Under the pieces are notes generated by a model. The model was not told the origin of the DNA. It did not search any database and saw only the letters and a list, made by a program, of their open reading frames with translations. A stretch of DNA of 64,000 nucleotides from contig NZ_CP124681.1 of assembly GCF_029961765.1 (NCBI RefSeq), forward strand, positions 4,712,001 to 4,776,000, in the 5' to 3' direction. Position 1 is the stretch's first letter. Every line of letters starts with the position of its first letter. This DNA comes from Nocardioides sp. QY071 (lineage in GTDB: Bacteria; Actinomycetota; Actinomycetes; Propionibacteriales; Nocardioidaceae). The translations under genes were made by a program, and so were the position numbers. Shown here one piece after another: positions 1-9,061 of the stretch.

Positions 1-504
1 CGCGAAGACCACGATGTAGCGGGCGATCCCGGCCGACGTGATCCAGGTCTTGACGCCGTTGAGCACCCAGGAGTCACCCTCCAGCCGGGCCGATGTCCGC
101 ATCGCGGCGACATCGCTGCCCGCCTCGCGCTCGCTGATCGCGTAGGCCATCAGTGCCTCGCCCGAGGCGACCTCGGGCAGGTAGCGCCGGCGCTGCTCCT
201 CACTGCCGTACTTCAGCAGCGGGACCACCCCCAGCTTGTTGGAGGTGATGATCGCGCAACTGGAGGCGCAGGCCCGGGCGACCTCCTCGACCGTGATGGC
301 CGACGCGATCGCGTCGACACCGTCTCCTCCGTACTGCTCGGGGATCCCGGGGGCATGCAGACCGGCCGCGACCAGGACGTCGTAGCTCTCCTTGGGGAAG
401 ACCGCTTCCTCGTCGACCGCGGCGGCGCGGGGGGCCAGCTTCTCGGTGCTGACGCGGCGGGCGGCGGCGCGGAGCTCGTGGTGGACGTCATCGAGGAGGT
501 ACAT
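1..504 (-). CDS. acyl-CoA dehydrogenase, N-terminal part (runs off the window)
   Basis: Reading the minus strand from an ATG at 504 gives 168 codons open to the window edge. The protein begins MYLLDDVHHELR, then shows the acyl-CoA dehydrogenase N-terminal helical domain (GIPEQYGG) and the middle-domain signature YAISEREAGSD followed by GVKTWITSAG, which lines the FAD and substrate pocket. Family members oxidise acyl-CoA thioesters to trans-2-enoyl-CoA and pass electrons to ETF. The catalytic Glu would lie in the missing C-terminal part, so substrate class cannot be judged. It is divergent from the CoA-transferase gene at 706, which suggests a shared acyl-CoA pathway (inference). No strong ribosome binding site was seen ahead of the ATG. 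Confidence 0.9.
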   Translation of the reverse strand, partial: MYLLDDVHHELRAAARRVSTEKLAPRAAAVDEEAVFPKESYDVLVAAGLHAPGIPEQYGGDGVDAIASAITVEEVARACASSCAIITSNKLGVVPLLKYGSEEQRRRYLPEVASGEALMAYAISEREAGSDVAAMRTSARLEGDSWVLNGVKTWITSAGIARYIVVFA

Positions 505-705
505 GGGTTCGCTTTCGACGGGGATCGTTGCGGCACTATTCAGGCCGAGGTGACCCGGCTCACGCAATGTGCAAACGCCCTATGGCGGCGACGATGATTA
601 GGCACTTGCACGTGGTCCTCCGAGACACGGCGTCCCTACGGTTGCCGCGCTCGGGACGGTCGCAGGGATCGGCCCGAAGCCCCTGATCGACCGAGGAGGA
701 CGACG

Positions 706-1881
706 ATGCCGCTGCTGACCGACGTGAAGGTGCTCGACCTGAGCCGGGTGCTGGCCGGCCCCTACTGCACCGCGATGTTGGGAGATCTGGGTGCCGACAT
801 CGTCAAGGTCGAGGCGCATCAGGGCGACGACGCCCGCCACCTCGGCCCGTTCCGCGACGGCGAGAGCGTCTACTTCGCCCAGCTCAACCACGGAAAGCGC
901 AGCATCGCGCTGGACCTCAAGGACCCCGACGACCATGCCACCCTGCTGGACCTGGTTCGTGCCGCCGACGTCCTGGTCGAGAACTTCCGGCCGGGCGTGA
1001 CCGCCCGCCTCGGCATCGACCACGCCAGCTTGAACGCGATCAACCCACGGCTCGTCTACGCCAGCATCTCCGGGTTCGGGCAGGATGGCCCGCTCGCCCA
1101 TGCCCCGGCGTACGACCTGGTGGTCCAGGCCATGTCGGGCCTGATGGCAGGCACCGGAACGGTCGAGGGCGGGCCGACGCGGGTGGGCGAGTCCGTCGGC
1201 GACGTCATCGCCGGCCTGTACGCCGCCTGGGGCGTCACCGCCGCGCTCTTCGAGCGAGAGCGGACCGGCATCGGCCGCCACGTCGACATCGCGATGTTCG
1301 ACTCTCTGGTCTCCCTCCAGGTCACCGCGATGAGCATCTTGACGGCGACCGGGGCGCTGCCGGGGCGGGTGGGCAACCGGCACCCGGTCTCCGCGCCCTT
1401 CGACACCTACCCGACCAACGACGGGCTCGTCGCGATCGCGGTGGCCAACGACAGCGTGTTCGCTCGGTTCTGTGCGCTCGTCGGACATCCCGAGGCCGCG
1501 AACGACCCCCGCTTCGGGGACGACTCCTCACGTACCGCGCACCGCGTCGACATCGAGGCCCTCGCGACGTGCTGGTCGACAGCACGTACGACGGCCGAGG
1601 CGGTAGCGGCCGCCGAGGAGGTCGGTGTGCCGGCAGCGCCGATCTGGGACCTGGCCCAGGCCCTCGCCAGCGAGCAGGCCACCCATCGTGGCCTGGTGGA
1701 GCATTTCGACCACCCGATCCTCGGACGCACTCCGTTCCTGACCCAGCCACTGCGCTTCCCCGGCTCCGTCCCGCGGGTTCCCGGAGCCCGTACCAGCCCG
1801 GCCCTGGGAGGCGATCGCGACACGGTCCTCATGGACTGGCTCAGCCGGGCTCCCGTGCAGGCCGGGCAGCCTCAGGCCTGA
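706..1881 (+). CDS. CaiB/BaiF family (family III) CoA transferase
   Basis: A 391-residue protein of normal family length. The N-terminus (VKVLDLSRVLAGPYCTAMLGDLGADIVKVE) is the classic family III CoA-transferase start, followed by NHGKRSIALDLK and the segment VGESVGDVIAG, where D166 matches the catalytic aspartate that forms the aspartyl-CoA anhydride in formyl-CoA transferase. It should move CoA between carboxylic acids, or act as a racemase of the alpha-methylacyl-CoA type; the exact substrate cannot be read from sequence. The ATG is preceded by a clear GAGGAGG. Its 3' end overlaps the convergent hydrolase gene by 10 bp. The divergent acyl-CoA dehydrogenase suggests fatty or branched acid metabolism. 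Confidence 0.93.
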   Translation: MPLLTDVKVLDLSRVLAGPYCTAMLGDLGADIVKVEAHQGDDARHLGPFRDGESVYFAQLNHGKRSIALDLKDPDDHATLLDLVRAADVLVENFRPGVTARLGIDHASLNAINPRLVYASISGFGQDGPLAHAPAYDLVVQAMSGLMAGTGTVEGGPTRVGESVGDVIAGLYAAWGVTAALFERERTGIGRHVDIAMFDSLVSLQVTAMSILTATGALPGRVGNRHPVSAPFDTYPTNDGLVAIAVANDSVFARFCALVGHPEAANDPRFGDDSSRTAHRVDIEALATCWSTARTTAEAVAAAEEVGVPAAPIWDLAQALASEQATHRGLVEHFDHPILGRTPFLTQPLRFPGSVPRVPGARTSPALGGDRDTVLMDWLSRAPVQAGQPQA

Positions 1882-3149
1882 CGCGCCTCTGCCAGCACCG
1901 CGTCCCGGTCCTCCCGGAGCACGAATCCGGCGGCGATGGCAGCCTCCGTCGCGCTCTCGTACGCCGACAGGTACGCCTCGTGTGTCGCCCACAGCCGCGC
2001 GCCGGCTCCCGCGGGCAGCGGGAGGGTGCGGCCGAACAGGCCACAGATGACCGACGCATCGGGACCGGCGTCGCCGGAGACGACATCGGCGGGTGCGTCG
2101 ACGACGGGCGTGCGGATGCCGCCGCGGACGATGCCGAGGTCGTCGCGGACGAAGGCGCCGCCGACGATCTCCAGCGGCGGCGCGGAGGGGGCGGCAGGGC
2201 CGCCGCGAGCCCAGGCCTCGAGGTGGCGGAGCGCGGCGCGGGCGACGTACGCGTGCTGGCCGCGGTTGACCGGGTCGGGGCGGCCGAGGAAGGCCTCGAA
2301 CTCGCCGATCTGGAACAGGTCGGCGTGGGCGGCGCCGGCGACCTCCCACACGCGCAGCAGGGGCCCGTCGGGCTGGCGGGCCGGCAGGTAGTTGATCCGG
2401 CCGAGCAGGTCGCCCTCGGCCTCGAGCACGAGGACCGGTACGTCGAGGTCGTCGCGGACCGGCGTCGGCTCGCCGGCGGCACGCGCGGCGAGGAGGTCGA
2501 TGCCGCGGCCGGGCTCGCCGAGCGGGGCGGCGACGTCGCCGCGGCTGTGGACCAGGAAGCCGTCGAAGAAGCGCTCGGTCGGGTGGACGTGGTTGAGATA
2601 GGTCGTCAGCGCGTACGCCGACTGCGACTGACCGATCGCGAGAACCCGCTCCGCCCCGGTCAGCTCGGCCGCGGCCCGGGCGACGTCGGTGAAGATGCCG
2701 TAGGCGTAGGCGTCCCCGGGGTGGTGCAGGTCGCCGTACCGGACCGGGTCGACGGCCTTGAGACCCTGCAGTGCCGCGCCCTCGACCGTGACGGTCGCGG
2801 CGCCGTTCTCGACGCCGTTGCGCTGGGCGGAGACGCCGGCCCAGGCATGACCCTGACGGACCAGCTCCTCGGCGAGGTAGGTCCAGTCGGGGGCGGCGTC
2901 GGCGCCGCTGCTCACGTTGAGCCACTCGACGACGAGGGTCCCGCTGGCCGGCGCCGTCACCGGACGCCGTACGACGACCCGGGTCGTGTACGGCGCCTCT
3001 CCGTGTGCGGCGTCGACCGCCCGGGCGGTGCCGCTGGCGGCGTACTCCTCCTCGGACCAGCCCAGGGCAGCGAGGTCGGGGCCGGGGCGGGCGGCGCTCA
3101 GCGCGATGCCGTTGCCGCCGGTCAACGGGGTCAGGGTGGGGGCGGGCAC
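1872..3149 (-). CDS. alpha/beta hydrolase domain-containing protein (Abhydrolase_10-like)
   Basis: 425 residues from a GTG start. The family resemblance rests on the block LVVEWLNVSSGADAAPDW (about 72-89), the nucleophile elbow AIGQSQSA with S175 as the probable catalytic serine, and a late histidine in VAGAAHADLF. Proteins of this type are serine hydrolases of unknown substrate, common in actinobacteria. No signal peptide is visible, so it is probably cytoplasmic. The start is supported by a CATGAT hexamer 6 nt upstream of the GTG, which fits a leaderless transcript. The gene is divergent from the beta-propeller gene at 3179 with only 29 bp between the starts. Confidence 0.85.
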   Translation of the reverse strand: MPAPTLTPLTGGNGIALSAARPGPDLAALGWSEEEYAASGTARAVDAAHGEAPYTTRVVVRRPVTAPASGTLVVEWLNVSSGADAAPDWTYLAEELVRQGHAWAGVSAQRNGVENGAATVTVEGAALQGLKAVDPVRYGDLHHPGDAYAYGIFTDVARAAAELTGAERVLAIGQSQSAYALTTYLNHVHPTERFFDGFLVHSRGDVAAPLGEPGRGIDLLAARAAGEPTPVRDDLDVPVLVLEAEGDLLGRINYLPARQPDGPLLRVWEVAGAAHADLFQIGEFEAFLGRPDPVNRGQHAYVARAALRHLEAWARGGPAAPSAPPLEIVGGAFVRDDLGIVRGGIRTPVVDAPADVVSGDAGPDASVICGLFGRTLPLPAGAGARLWATHEAYLSAYESATEAAIAAGFVLREDRDAVLAEARQA

Positions 3150-3166
3150 GGACGCATCATGCCGCG

Positions 3167-3172
3167 TAGGGT
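3167..3172 (+). promoter_or_regulatory. -10 box TAGGGT for the gene at 3179 (leaderless)
   Basis: TAGGGT is followed by 6 nt and then the GTG start, so transcription would begin at or next to the start codon. No Shine-Dalgarno sequence could fit in the gap. The same spacing recurs before many genes in this window. Confidence 0.5.
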
Positions 3173-3178
3173 GCGCCC

Positions 3179-4501
3179 GTGCTGCTGTCCTTCGAGATCG
3201 CCGCCCGCCACCGCCCGATCACCCTGGTGGCGGCCGAGGGCCTCCCCCTCCGCGCCCCCTTCGGCGCAGTCGAGGCGGCGGTGTCCGGGGACGGCGCGGC
3301 CGGGCTGGCGCTGGAGGGGGCCGACGGGACGCGGCTGGCGGTGCGCCTTGAGGACGGCCGGGCCTCGCTGCTGGTCCGGATCGGCGGCGCCGAGCACGCG
3401 CTGCGCAGCCGGCGGTTCGGTCGCGTCTCCTCACCCCCCACCCGGCTGGGCCTGACCCTGACCGGCAGCCACCTCGCGGTGCTGACCCACGAGGACGGCG
3501 CCTGGGTCGCGCGTGGGCGCATCGACCTGCGCGAGATCGGCGGCCCCGACACCCGCGACCCGGACTGGCTGGCCGGGCTCACCCACGACGCCACGGGGGC
3601 GGGCGAGGTGCGCGCCGGGAGCTTCGGGCAGCTCGGGCTGCGCGACATCCGGGTGGTGTCGCACGCCGACGGGTCGCCGTACCGGATCGGCTCGGAGGTG
3701 CTGCTGACCGCCACCAGCGCCGGGCCGGGATTCTTCGACACCGCGCACACCTCGGTCTGGTCGCTGTCCCGGTCCGGTGGGATCAGCTGGCGCAGCGACC
3801 TGTTCTTCGAGCGTCCCGACCGACCGGGGGTGTACGGCGACCACGCCACCCACCTGGTCCGCGACGGCGATCGCTGGCTGGTCGCCACCAGCACCTGGTC
3901 GGACTTCCCGGCGCGCAAGGCGGACCGGGTCCCGGGCGCGCTCGGTGTCACCCTGGCCGAGTCGGCCGAGGACCTCACCCGCGGGCAGCACGTGCTGCCC
4001 ACCCGGCGCCTGGACCTGCCCACCGACGGCCCCACGGTCGGGACCTGGGACCCGCACCTGGCGCGGACCCCGGACGGCGGGTGGCTGGTCGGCTTCGTCA
4101 GCGCGCGCAGGTTCTTCGACTTCCACCCGCTGCTCGCCGCCGGCCCGTCGCTCGACCACCTCGCCCTGCGGGGCGCGGCGACCGACCGCCGGGCGACCGA
4201 GGGCACTACCCTGCTCCGCGTCGGCGAGGACTGGAGGGTCCTGGCCAGCGACGGAAGGGACAACCGCCGGGCGGTCCGTGGCCGCTACCCGGTCTTCGAC
4301 ACGACGATGACCGAGATCGGCGCCCTGAGCGCGCCGTACCCCACCAACATCCCGTGGCCGAGCGTCCTGCCGCCCGACCCGGACGTGCCGGGCGACGAGT
4401 GGCGGCTGGTGACGTTCGACGGGCGCCGCTCAGGTGGCCGGCTCGCCGGCTACGGCACCCACGGAGACGTGGTGGTCATGCGACAGGCCGCGCCGGCGTG
4501 A
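3179..4501 (+). CDS. hypothetical beta-propeller-like protein
   Basis: 440 residues from a GTG start. No signal peptide is visible. The second half has repeated segments with the rhythm of five-bladed propellers of the GH43/GH32/GH68 type (WDPHLARTPDGGWLVGFVSA, GVYGDHATHLVRDGDRWLVATSTW, GEDWRVLASDGRDNRRAVRGRYPVF). These segments contain W-D and aspartate positions, but I cannot place a full catalytic triad. A sugar-active enzyme or a sugar-binding protein are both possible; neither is proven. It is transcribed alone, away from the hydrolase at 3149, and ends before a repeat-rich gap. Confidence 0.75.
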   Translation: MLLSFEIAARHRPITLVAAEGLPLRAPFGAVEAAVSGDGAAGLALEGADGTRLAVRLEDGRASLLVRIGGAEHALRSRRFGRVSSPPTRLGLTLTGSHLAVLTHEDGAWVARGRIDLREIGGPDTRDPDWLAGLTHDATGAGEVRAGSFGQLGLRDIRVVSHADGSPYRIGSEVLLTATSAGPGFFDTAHTSVWSLSRSGGISWRSDLFFERPDRPGVYGDHATHLVRDGDRWLVATSTWSDFPARKADRVPGALGVTLAESAEDLTRGQHVLPTRRLDLPTDGPTVGTWDPHLARTPDGGWLVGFVSARRFFDFHPLLAAGPSLDHLALRGAATDRRATEGTTLLRVGEDWRVLASDGRDNRRAVRGRYPVFDTTMTEIGALSAPYPTNIPWPSVLPPDPDVPGDEWRLVTFDGRRSGGRLAGYGTHGDVVVMRQAAPA

Positions 4502-4709
4502 CCCGATCCGCGTCAACCCACGTCGTCGGTCATCGCGGGAAGCGATGGCGACGGAGCGCAGGGAGCGAGGAACGAGCGACCGGAGCGGAGGAGCCGAGTC
4601 TTTCCGCGAGCCGACCGTGTTGCCGCCACGCGGACGTGACGACCACGGACCTCGACTGCGGCGCGGCAGCGCGGCGCGAGGAACGAGCGACGCGCTCGCG
4701 CCATTCAGC
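4502..4709. repeat. intergenic repeat region with GAGCGAGGAACGAGCGA words
   Basis: This 208 bp gap between two convergent genes contains no credible gene. The word GCGAGGAACGAGCGA occurs twice (about 4567-4581 and 4676-4690). The second copy sits in an inverted repeat with arms GGCGCGAG (4673-4680) and CTCGCGCC (4695-4702), just 3' of the DUF3073 gene. The region looks like a dispersed extragenic repeat that may also stop transcription. Confidence 0.55.
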
Positions 4710-4895
4710 TCAGTCGCGGCGGTCGGCGTAGTCCGACCACTTGTCGAGCACCTCGGGCTCCACCTCGTCGGCGCTGGACGATGCGGGCTCTCCATGGAGC
4801 TCCGCCGCCAGCGCCGAGAGGTCAGTCTCGTGAGTGCGGTACTTCAGGTCGCGAGCGACCTTGGTCTGCTTGGCTTTCGCACGGCCGCGGCCCAT
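4710..4895 (-). CDS. DUF3073 family small protein
   Basis: A 61-residue protein beginning MGRGRAKAKQTKVARDLKY, the near-invariant start of the actinobacterial DUF3073 family. The reading frame stays open upstream to 4973, but the ATG at 4895 is chosen because the family always starts at this motif and because GAGGGGG lies about 8 nt upstream. The N-terminus is very basic (K/R-rich) and the C-terminus acidic (VEPEVLDKWSDYADRRD). Function is unknown; nucleic-acid binding is only a guess from charge. It lies directly downstream of purM, an order also known in Streptomyces, with a hairpin between them. Confidence 0.9.
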   Translation of the reverse strand: MGRGRAKAKQTKVARDLKYRTHETDLSALAAELHGEPASSSADEVEPEVLDKWSDYADRRD

Positions 4896-5009
4896 AGGGT
4901 CCAGCCCCCTCGCACACTTGGCCGGTAGCCCTCCGGGCCCCGGACTGCTGAATACGTAGTCTCGTGGGTCCAACGGTACATGGCCGGTGGGTGTTCCCGC
5001 ACGCTGGGA

Positions 5010-5044
5010 GCCTCATCCGCACGCGTGGCGCGCGCGGATGAGGC
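5010..5044 (-). terminator. hairpin between purM and the DUF3073 gene
   Basis: Perfect 11-bp arms GCCTCATCCGC (5010-5020) and GCGGATGAGGC (5034-5044) with a 13-nt loop, starting 6 bp after the purM stop. There is no U-tract on either side, as is usual in GC-rich actinobacteria. It probably ends or attenuates the purF-purM transcript. Confidence 0.65.
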
Positions 5045-5049
5045 GCAGG

Positions 5050-6111
5050 TCACCAAGCGGGGTGCTGACCGACCAGCGTCACGCTGCCGTCGCCGGCCAC
5101 GACCTCGCCCGCGACCCAGGCCTGGACGCCGTGCTCCCCGAGCGTGGCGATCGCCGCGTCGACCTCTGCGGCCGGGGTGAGGGAGACCATGCCGACGCCG
5201 CAGTTGAGGGTCGCTTCGAGGCTTGCCTGGTCGACACCGCCCGCCGTGCGGACGACGTCGAAGATCGGCTGCGGGGTCCAGCTCGCGCGGTCGAGCGTGG
5301 CGCTGAGGTGAGCGGGCATGACGCGGGCCAGGTTGTTGGCCAGTCCGCCACCGGTGATGTGGGCCATCGCGTGCGTGCCGGTCGCGTCGGCGAGCGCGAG
5401 GCAGGCCTTCGCGTAGATCTTCGTCGGCACGAGAAGCTCCTCGCCGAGCGTCGAGCCGAGCTCGTCGACCTGACGGTCGAGCTCCCAGCCGAGCTCGGTG
5501 AAGAAGACGTGCCGGGCCAGGGAGTAGCCGTTGGAGTGGAGTCCGGAGGCCTTCATCGCGATGACGACGTCGCCCTCCGCGACCTTCTCGGCGCCGAGCA
5601 GGCGGTGCGCGTCGACGACACCGGTGGTGGCGCCGGCGACGTCGTACTCGTCGGGGGCGAGCAGGCCGGGGTGCTCGGCGGTCTCACCGCCGACGAGCGC
5701 GCAGCCCGCCTCGGTGCACGCCTCGGCGATGCCCTTGACGATCGCGGCGATCCGCTCGGGCACGACCTTGCCGGTGGCGATGTAGTCGGTCATGAACAAC
5801 GGCTCGGCACCGCAGACCACGAGGTCGTCGACGACCATGCCGACGAGGTCGAAGCCGATCGTGTCGTGCTTGTCCATCTTCCGCGCGATGTCGACCTTGG
5901 TACCGACGCCGTCGGTGGAGGTCGCGAGCAGCGGACGCTCGTACTTCTTCAGTGCCGAGGCGTCGAAGAGGCCGGCGAAGCCGCCCAGGCCACCCAGCAC
6001 CTCGGGACGGCGGGACTTCGCGACCCACTCCTTCATCAGGTCGACGGCGCGGTCCGCGGCCTCGATGTCGACACCGGCACGGGCGTAGGCCCCGGTTGCA
6101 TTGTCAGCCAC
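5050..6111 (-). CDS. purM: phosphoribosylformylglycinamidine cyclo-ligase (AIR synthetase)
   Basis: 353 residues, the usual length. PurM closes FGAM to AIR with ATP in step 5 of purine synthesis, in the cytosol as a dimer. Visible blocks are TSTDGVGTKVDIA (ATP and phosphate site), GFDLVGMVVDDLVVCGAEPLF, GCALVGGETAEHPG and ITGGGLANNLARV. The GTG start is preceded by AGGAGA at good spacing. It follows purF by 12 bp and is surely co-transcribed with it. Confidence 0.98.
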   Translation of the reverse strand: MADNATGAYARAGVDIEAADRAVDLMKEWVAKSRRPEVLGGLGGFAGLFDASALKKYERPLLATSTDGVGTKVDIARKMDKHDTIGFDLVGMVVDDLVVCGAEPLFMTDYIATGKVVPERIAAIVKGIAEACTEAGCALVGGETAEHPGLLAPDEYDVAGATTGVVDAHRLLGAEKVAEGDVVIAMKASGLHSNGYSLARHVFFTELGWELDRQVDELGSTLGEELLVPTKIYAKACLALADATGTHAMAHITGGGLANNLARVMPAHLSATLDRASWTPQPIFDVVRTAGGVDQASLEATLNCGVGMVSLTPAAEVDAAIATLGEHGVQAWVAGEVVAGDGSVTLVGQHPAW

Positions 6112-6123
6112 GGTTCTCCTCGA

Positions 6124-7584
6124 TCACGGATTGTTGAAAACAGGGAGGGCCTCGCCGTGGGTGCTCGGCGTGAGCGTGGCCTCGAGGAGGTGCTTGCCGA
6201 GCAGGCTCTCGTCGGGGAGCTCGATCGGGTAGTCGCCGGTGAAGCAGGCGGTGCACAGGGTGCTCTGCGGCTGGCCGGTCGCCTGGACCATGCCCTCGAG
6301 CGAGATGTAGCCGAGGCTGTCGGCGCCGACGCTGGCCGCGATCTCGTCGACGTCGAGGCCGTTGGCGATCAGCTCGGCACGGGTCGCGAAGTCGATGCCG
6401 TAGAAGCACGGCCACTTCACCGGCGGGGAGGAGATCCGGACGTGGACCTCGAGCGCGCCGGCCTCGCGGAGCATCCGGACCTGGGCGCGTTGGGTGTTTC
6501 CGCGCACGATCGAGTCGTCGACCACGACGATCCGCTTGCCGCGGATCATGTGCTCGAGCGCGTTGAGCTTGAGCCGGATGCCGAGCTGGCGCAGGGTCTG
6601 CGAGGGCTGGATGAAGGTGCGGCCGACGTAGGCGTTCTTGACGAAGCCCTGGCCGAACGGGATGCCGCTCTCCAGCGCGTAGCCGGACGCGGCAGGGGTG
6701 CCGGACTCGGGGACCGGGATGACCAGGTCGGCCTCGACCGGGAACTCGCGCGCGAGCTGGCGGCCCATCTCGACCCGCGCCTCGTGCACGCTGCGGTTGG
6801 CGATGGTGGCGTCGGGACGGGCGAGGTAGACGTACTCGAACACGCAGCCCTTGCGGCGCGGCTCGGCGAACTTGTGGGAGCGCAGACCGTCCTCGTCGAT
6901 GACGATCAGCTCGCCCGGCTCGACCTCCCGCACGACGCTCGCGCCGGTGGTCGCCAGGGCGGCGTCCTCGCTCGCGACGACCCAACCCCGCTCGAGGCGG
7001 CCCAGCACGAGCGGCCGGATGCCCTCGGGGTCGCGGGCGGCGTACAGCGTGTTCTCGTTCATGAACACGAACGAGAACGCGCCCTCGACCTGCGGCAGCA
7101 GCTCCAGCGCGCGAGCCTCCAGCGACTGGTCGGGGTGGTGCGCGAGGAGCGCGGTCACCAGGCTCGTGTCGTTGGTGGACGACTCGAGGTTGTGGGCGTG
7201 GATGTCGAGCTCGCCGTCCTCGCTCGGCAGCGCCTGGACCATCTCCGCGAGGTGCGCGGTGTTGATCAGGTTGCCGTTGTGGCCGAGCGCGATCGAGCCG
7301 TCCTCGGTGGGCCGGAAGGTCGGCTGCGCGTTCTGCCACGTGCTCGCGCCCGTGGTCGAGTAGCGACAGTGACCGACCGCGAGGTGGCCCGCGAACGACT
7401 CGAGGGTGTTCTCGTCGAAGACCTGGGAGACGAGGCCCATGTCCTTGTAGACGAGGATCTGCCGACCGTTGCTGACCGAGATGCCCGCGGACTCCTGCCC
7501 GCGGTGCTGCAGCGAGTAGAGGCCGAAGTACGTCAGCTTCGCGACGTCCTCACCCGGGGCCCATACACCGAAGACTCCGCACAC
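6124..7584 (-). CDS. purF: amidophosphoribosyltransferase
   Basis: 486 residues. Catalyses the committed step, PRPP + glutamine to phosphoribosylamine. The Ntn glutaminase domain starts at the N-terminus with the nucleophile as Cys2 (CGVFGVWAPG), exposed once Met is removed. The PRPP loop is IVVVDDSIVRGNT in the C-terminal half, and cysteines in WPCFYGID and LCTACFTG match the 4Fe-4S type of PurF. The frame extends to a TTG at 7593, but I chose the GTG at 7584: it puts Cys at position 2 and lies 8 nt after a TAGGCT -10 box. First gene of the purF-purM unit. Confidence 0.96.
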   Translation of the reverse strand: MCGVFGVWAPGEDVAKLTYFGLYSLQHRGQESAGISVSNGRQILVYKDMGLVSQVFDENTLESFAGHLAVGHCRYSTTGASTWQNAQPTFRPTEDGSIALGHNGNLINTAHLAEMVQALPSEDGELDIHAHNLESSTNDTSLVTALLAHHPDQSLEARALELLPQVEGAFSFVFMNENTLYAARDPEGIRPLVLGRLERGWVVASEDAALATTGASVVREVEPGELIVIDEDGLRSHKFAEPRRKGCVFEYVYLARPDATIANRSVHEARVEMGRQLAREFPVEADLVIPVPESGTPAASGYALESGIPFGQGFVKNAYVGRTFIQPSQTLRQLGIRLKLNALEHMIRGKRIVVVDDSIVRGNTQRAQVRMLREAGALEVHVRISSPPVKWPCFYGIDFATRAELIANGLDVDEIAASVGADSLGYISLEGMVQATGQPQSTLCTACFTGDYPIELPDESLLGKHLLEATLTPSTHGEALPVFNNP

Positions 7585-7592
7585 GTTGCGCA

Positions 7593-7598
7593 AGCCTA
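7593..7598 (-). promoter_or_regulatory. -10 box TAGGCT of purF (leaderless)
   Basis: On the minus strand TAGGCT is followed by 8 nt and the GTG start of purF. The box overlaps the alternative TTG start at 7593, which argues against that start. Confidence 0.5.
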
Positions 7599-7618
7599 CC
7601 GGCCGGGGCGCGGATCGC

Positions 7619-9025
7619 TCAGTTCGCGACGATGCTCCGAGACGTGCGCTGCACCACCGCCGTCGCGACCTGTGCCGCCTGCCCCCGGATCTCGGGGATC
7701 GCGGTCGACTCCCACAGCGTGCCCTTGCGCGGCGGGCCGACCACGAACAGCCCGTCGACGACCCGGCCGTCGGCCCCGAGGACGGCTCCGTCGACGGTGG
7801 CGTCGATGCCGAGCGCGAGGGGATCGGGGGTCACGGTGCCGCGGGCGACGAGGGCGCGCAGGAGCGGGTCGGAGCTGTGGCGTACGTCGGGCAGCGGGCC
7901 GGTGCAGTTGACGACCGCGTCGACGTCGACCGGTGCGTGGCCGGGTGCGGTGGTGACCCGGCAGCGCTCGCCGAGGTCCTCCACGGCGTGCAGGCTGCCG
8001 GCGTGGACGGCCAGCCGGTCGTCGTACCGGTAGGACTGGAGGCGCAGCGCGACCTCGGGCGCCATCCGGTGCCGGCGCACCTCCCAGTCCCGGGCGTGGA
8101 CGTCGAGGAAGCGGCGGCGCTCGGCTACCGGAAGGCGGCGCCACAGCTCTTGGGTGAGCGGACGCAGGCCGTCGACGACCGCACGCCAGCCGACCCCGCG
8201 CTCGGCGGCGGCGCGGCACTCGTCGGCGAGCGCCGCGGCGATGCCGTCGGCGGTGACGGCGTCGTCGGGGACCTTGGTGACCCAGGCGGTGTGGGCCTGG
8301 CCGACGTGCGGCTTGGGCAGCAGCCCGTTGCGGCTGACGAGCGTGACGTGGCGCGCCGGGCCGTCCTCGAGCAGTGTGATGGTCGTGTCGATGCCGGTCA
8401 GCCCGGTGCCGACGACGACCACGCGGGCGTCGGCGGGGAGGGCGCGCAGCCGCGCCAGCTCCCAGGGGTTGGCGACATGCCAGGGCGCATCGGGCAGAGC
8501 CGCCCCGCCCGCGGTGGCGAGCGGACGGGGCGGCTGGTTCCCGTGGCACAGCACGACGGCGTCGGCGTGCGCGGCGGACCGCTCGGTGACGACCTCGAAG
8601 CCGGCGCCGGTGGGGACGACGTCGAGGACCCGGCCGGCGCGGATCCGGAGCCGGTCGTCGGCGACGTCGGCCAGCCGGTCCTGGAGGTAGATCGCGTAGT
8701 CGGCGCGCGGCAGGAAGCCCTGCGGGTCGCTGCTGCGACCGGTACGCAGCGCCCAGTCGAGCAGGTCCGAGGGCGCGTCGGGGAAGGCACTCATGTGCCG
8801 GGCGCGGACGTTGAGCAGGTGGCGCCGGTCGTTGGTGCCGTAGGCGACGCCCCGGCCGACGATGCCGCTGGCCTCGTGGATGACGACCTCGAGGCCCGGG
8901 TCGTCGGATCGCACCAGCAGGTTGATGGCGGTGAGGACCCCGCTCGCGCCACCGCCGATCACCGCCACCCGGGTCCGCGTGCGGGGGGACGTCGGGGTGG
9001 CCGTCGGGATGCTCGTCGCCGTCAT
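7619..9025 (-). CDS. FAD/NAD(P)-binding oxidoreductase (NAD_binding_9 family)
   Basis: 468 residues. A first dinucleotide-binding motif, VAVIGGGASGVLTAINLL, lies near residue 22, and a second, VVVVGTGLTGIDTTITLL, near 200, as in two-nucleotide flavoprotein monooxygenases and lysine/ornithine N-hydroxylase relatives. The segment GRGVAYGTNDRRHLLNVRARHMSAFPD is typical of the FAD-NAD(P)-binding family annotated as HydA-like or adenylate-cyclase-associated. Substrate is unknown. The C-terminus VVGPPRKGTLWESTAIPEIRGQA matches the terminal family block. The ATG has a TAGACT box 7 nt upstream. The gene lies 34 bp upstream of the purF start in the same direction, but separate promoters suggest independent control. 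Confidence 0.85.
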   Translation of the reverse strand: MTATSIPTATPTSPRTRTRVAVIGGGASGVLTAINLLVRSDDPGLEVVIHEASGIVGRGVAYGTNDRRHLLNVRARHMSAFPDAPSDLLDWALRTGRSSDPQGFLPRADYAIYLQDRLADVADDRLRIRAGRVLDVVPTGAGFEVVTERSAAHADAVVLCHGNQPPRPLATAGGAALPDAPWHVANPWELARLRALPADARVVVVGTGLTGIDTTITLLEDGPARHVTLVSRNGLLPKPHVGQAHTAWVTKVPDDAVTADGIAAALADECRAAAERGVGWRAVVDGLRPLTQELWRRLPVAERRRFLDVHARDWEVRRHRMAPEVALRLQSYRYDDRLAVHAGSLHAVEDLGERCRVTTAPGHAPVDVDAVVNCTGPLPDVRHSSDPLLRALVARGTVTPDPLALGIDATVDGAVLGADGRVVDGLFVVGPPRKGTLWESTAIPEIRGQAAQVATAVVQRTSRSIVAN

Positions 9026-9032
9026 GCGAGTG

Positions 9033-9038
9033 AGTCTA
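9033..9038 (-). promoter_or_regulatory. -10 box TAGACT (leaderless) of the FAD oxidoreductase
   Basis: TAGACT on the minus strand is followed by exactly 7 nt and the ATG at 9025. No Shine-Dalgarno is present. Confidence 0.5.
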
Positions 9039-9061
9039 GCGAATCACTGCACTTAAGCCAG

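Noticed and set aside
4987..7911. Long plus-strand open frame opposite purM and purF
   Set aside because: Antisense shadow of two certain purine genes.
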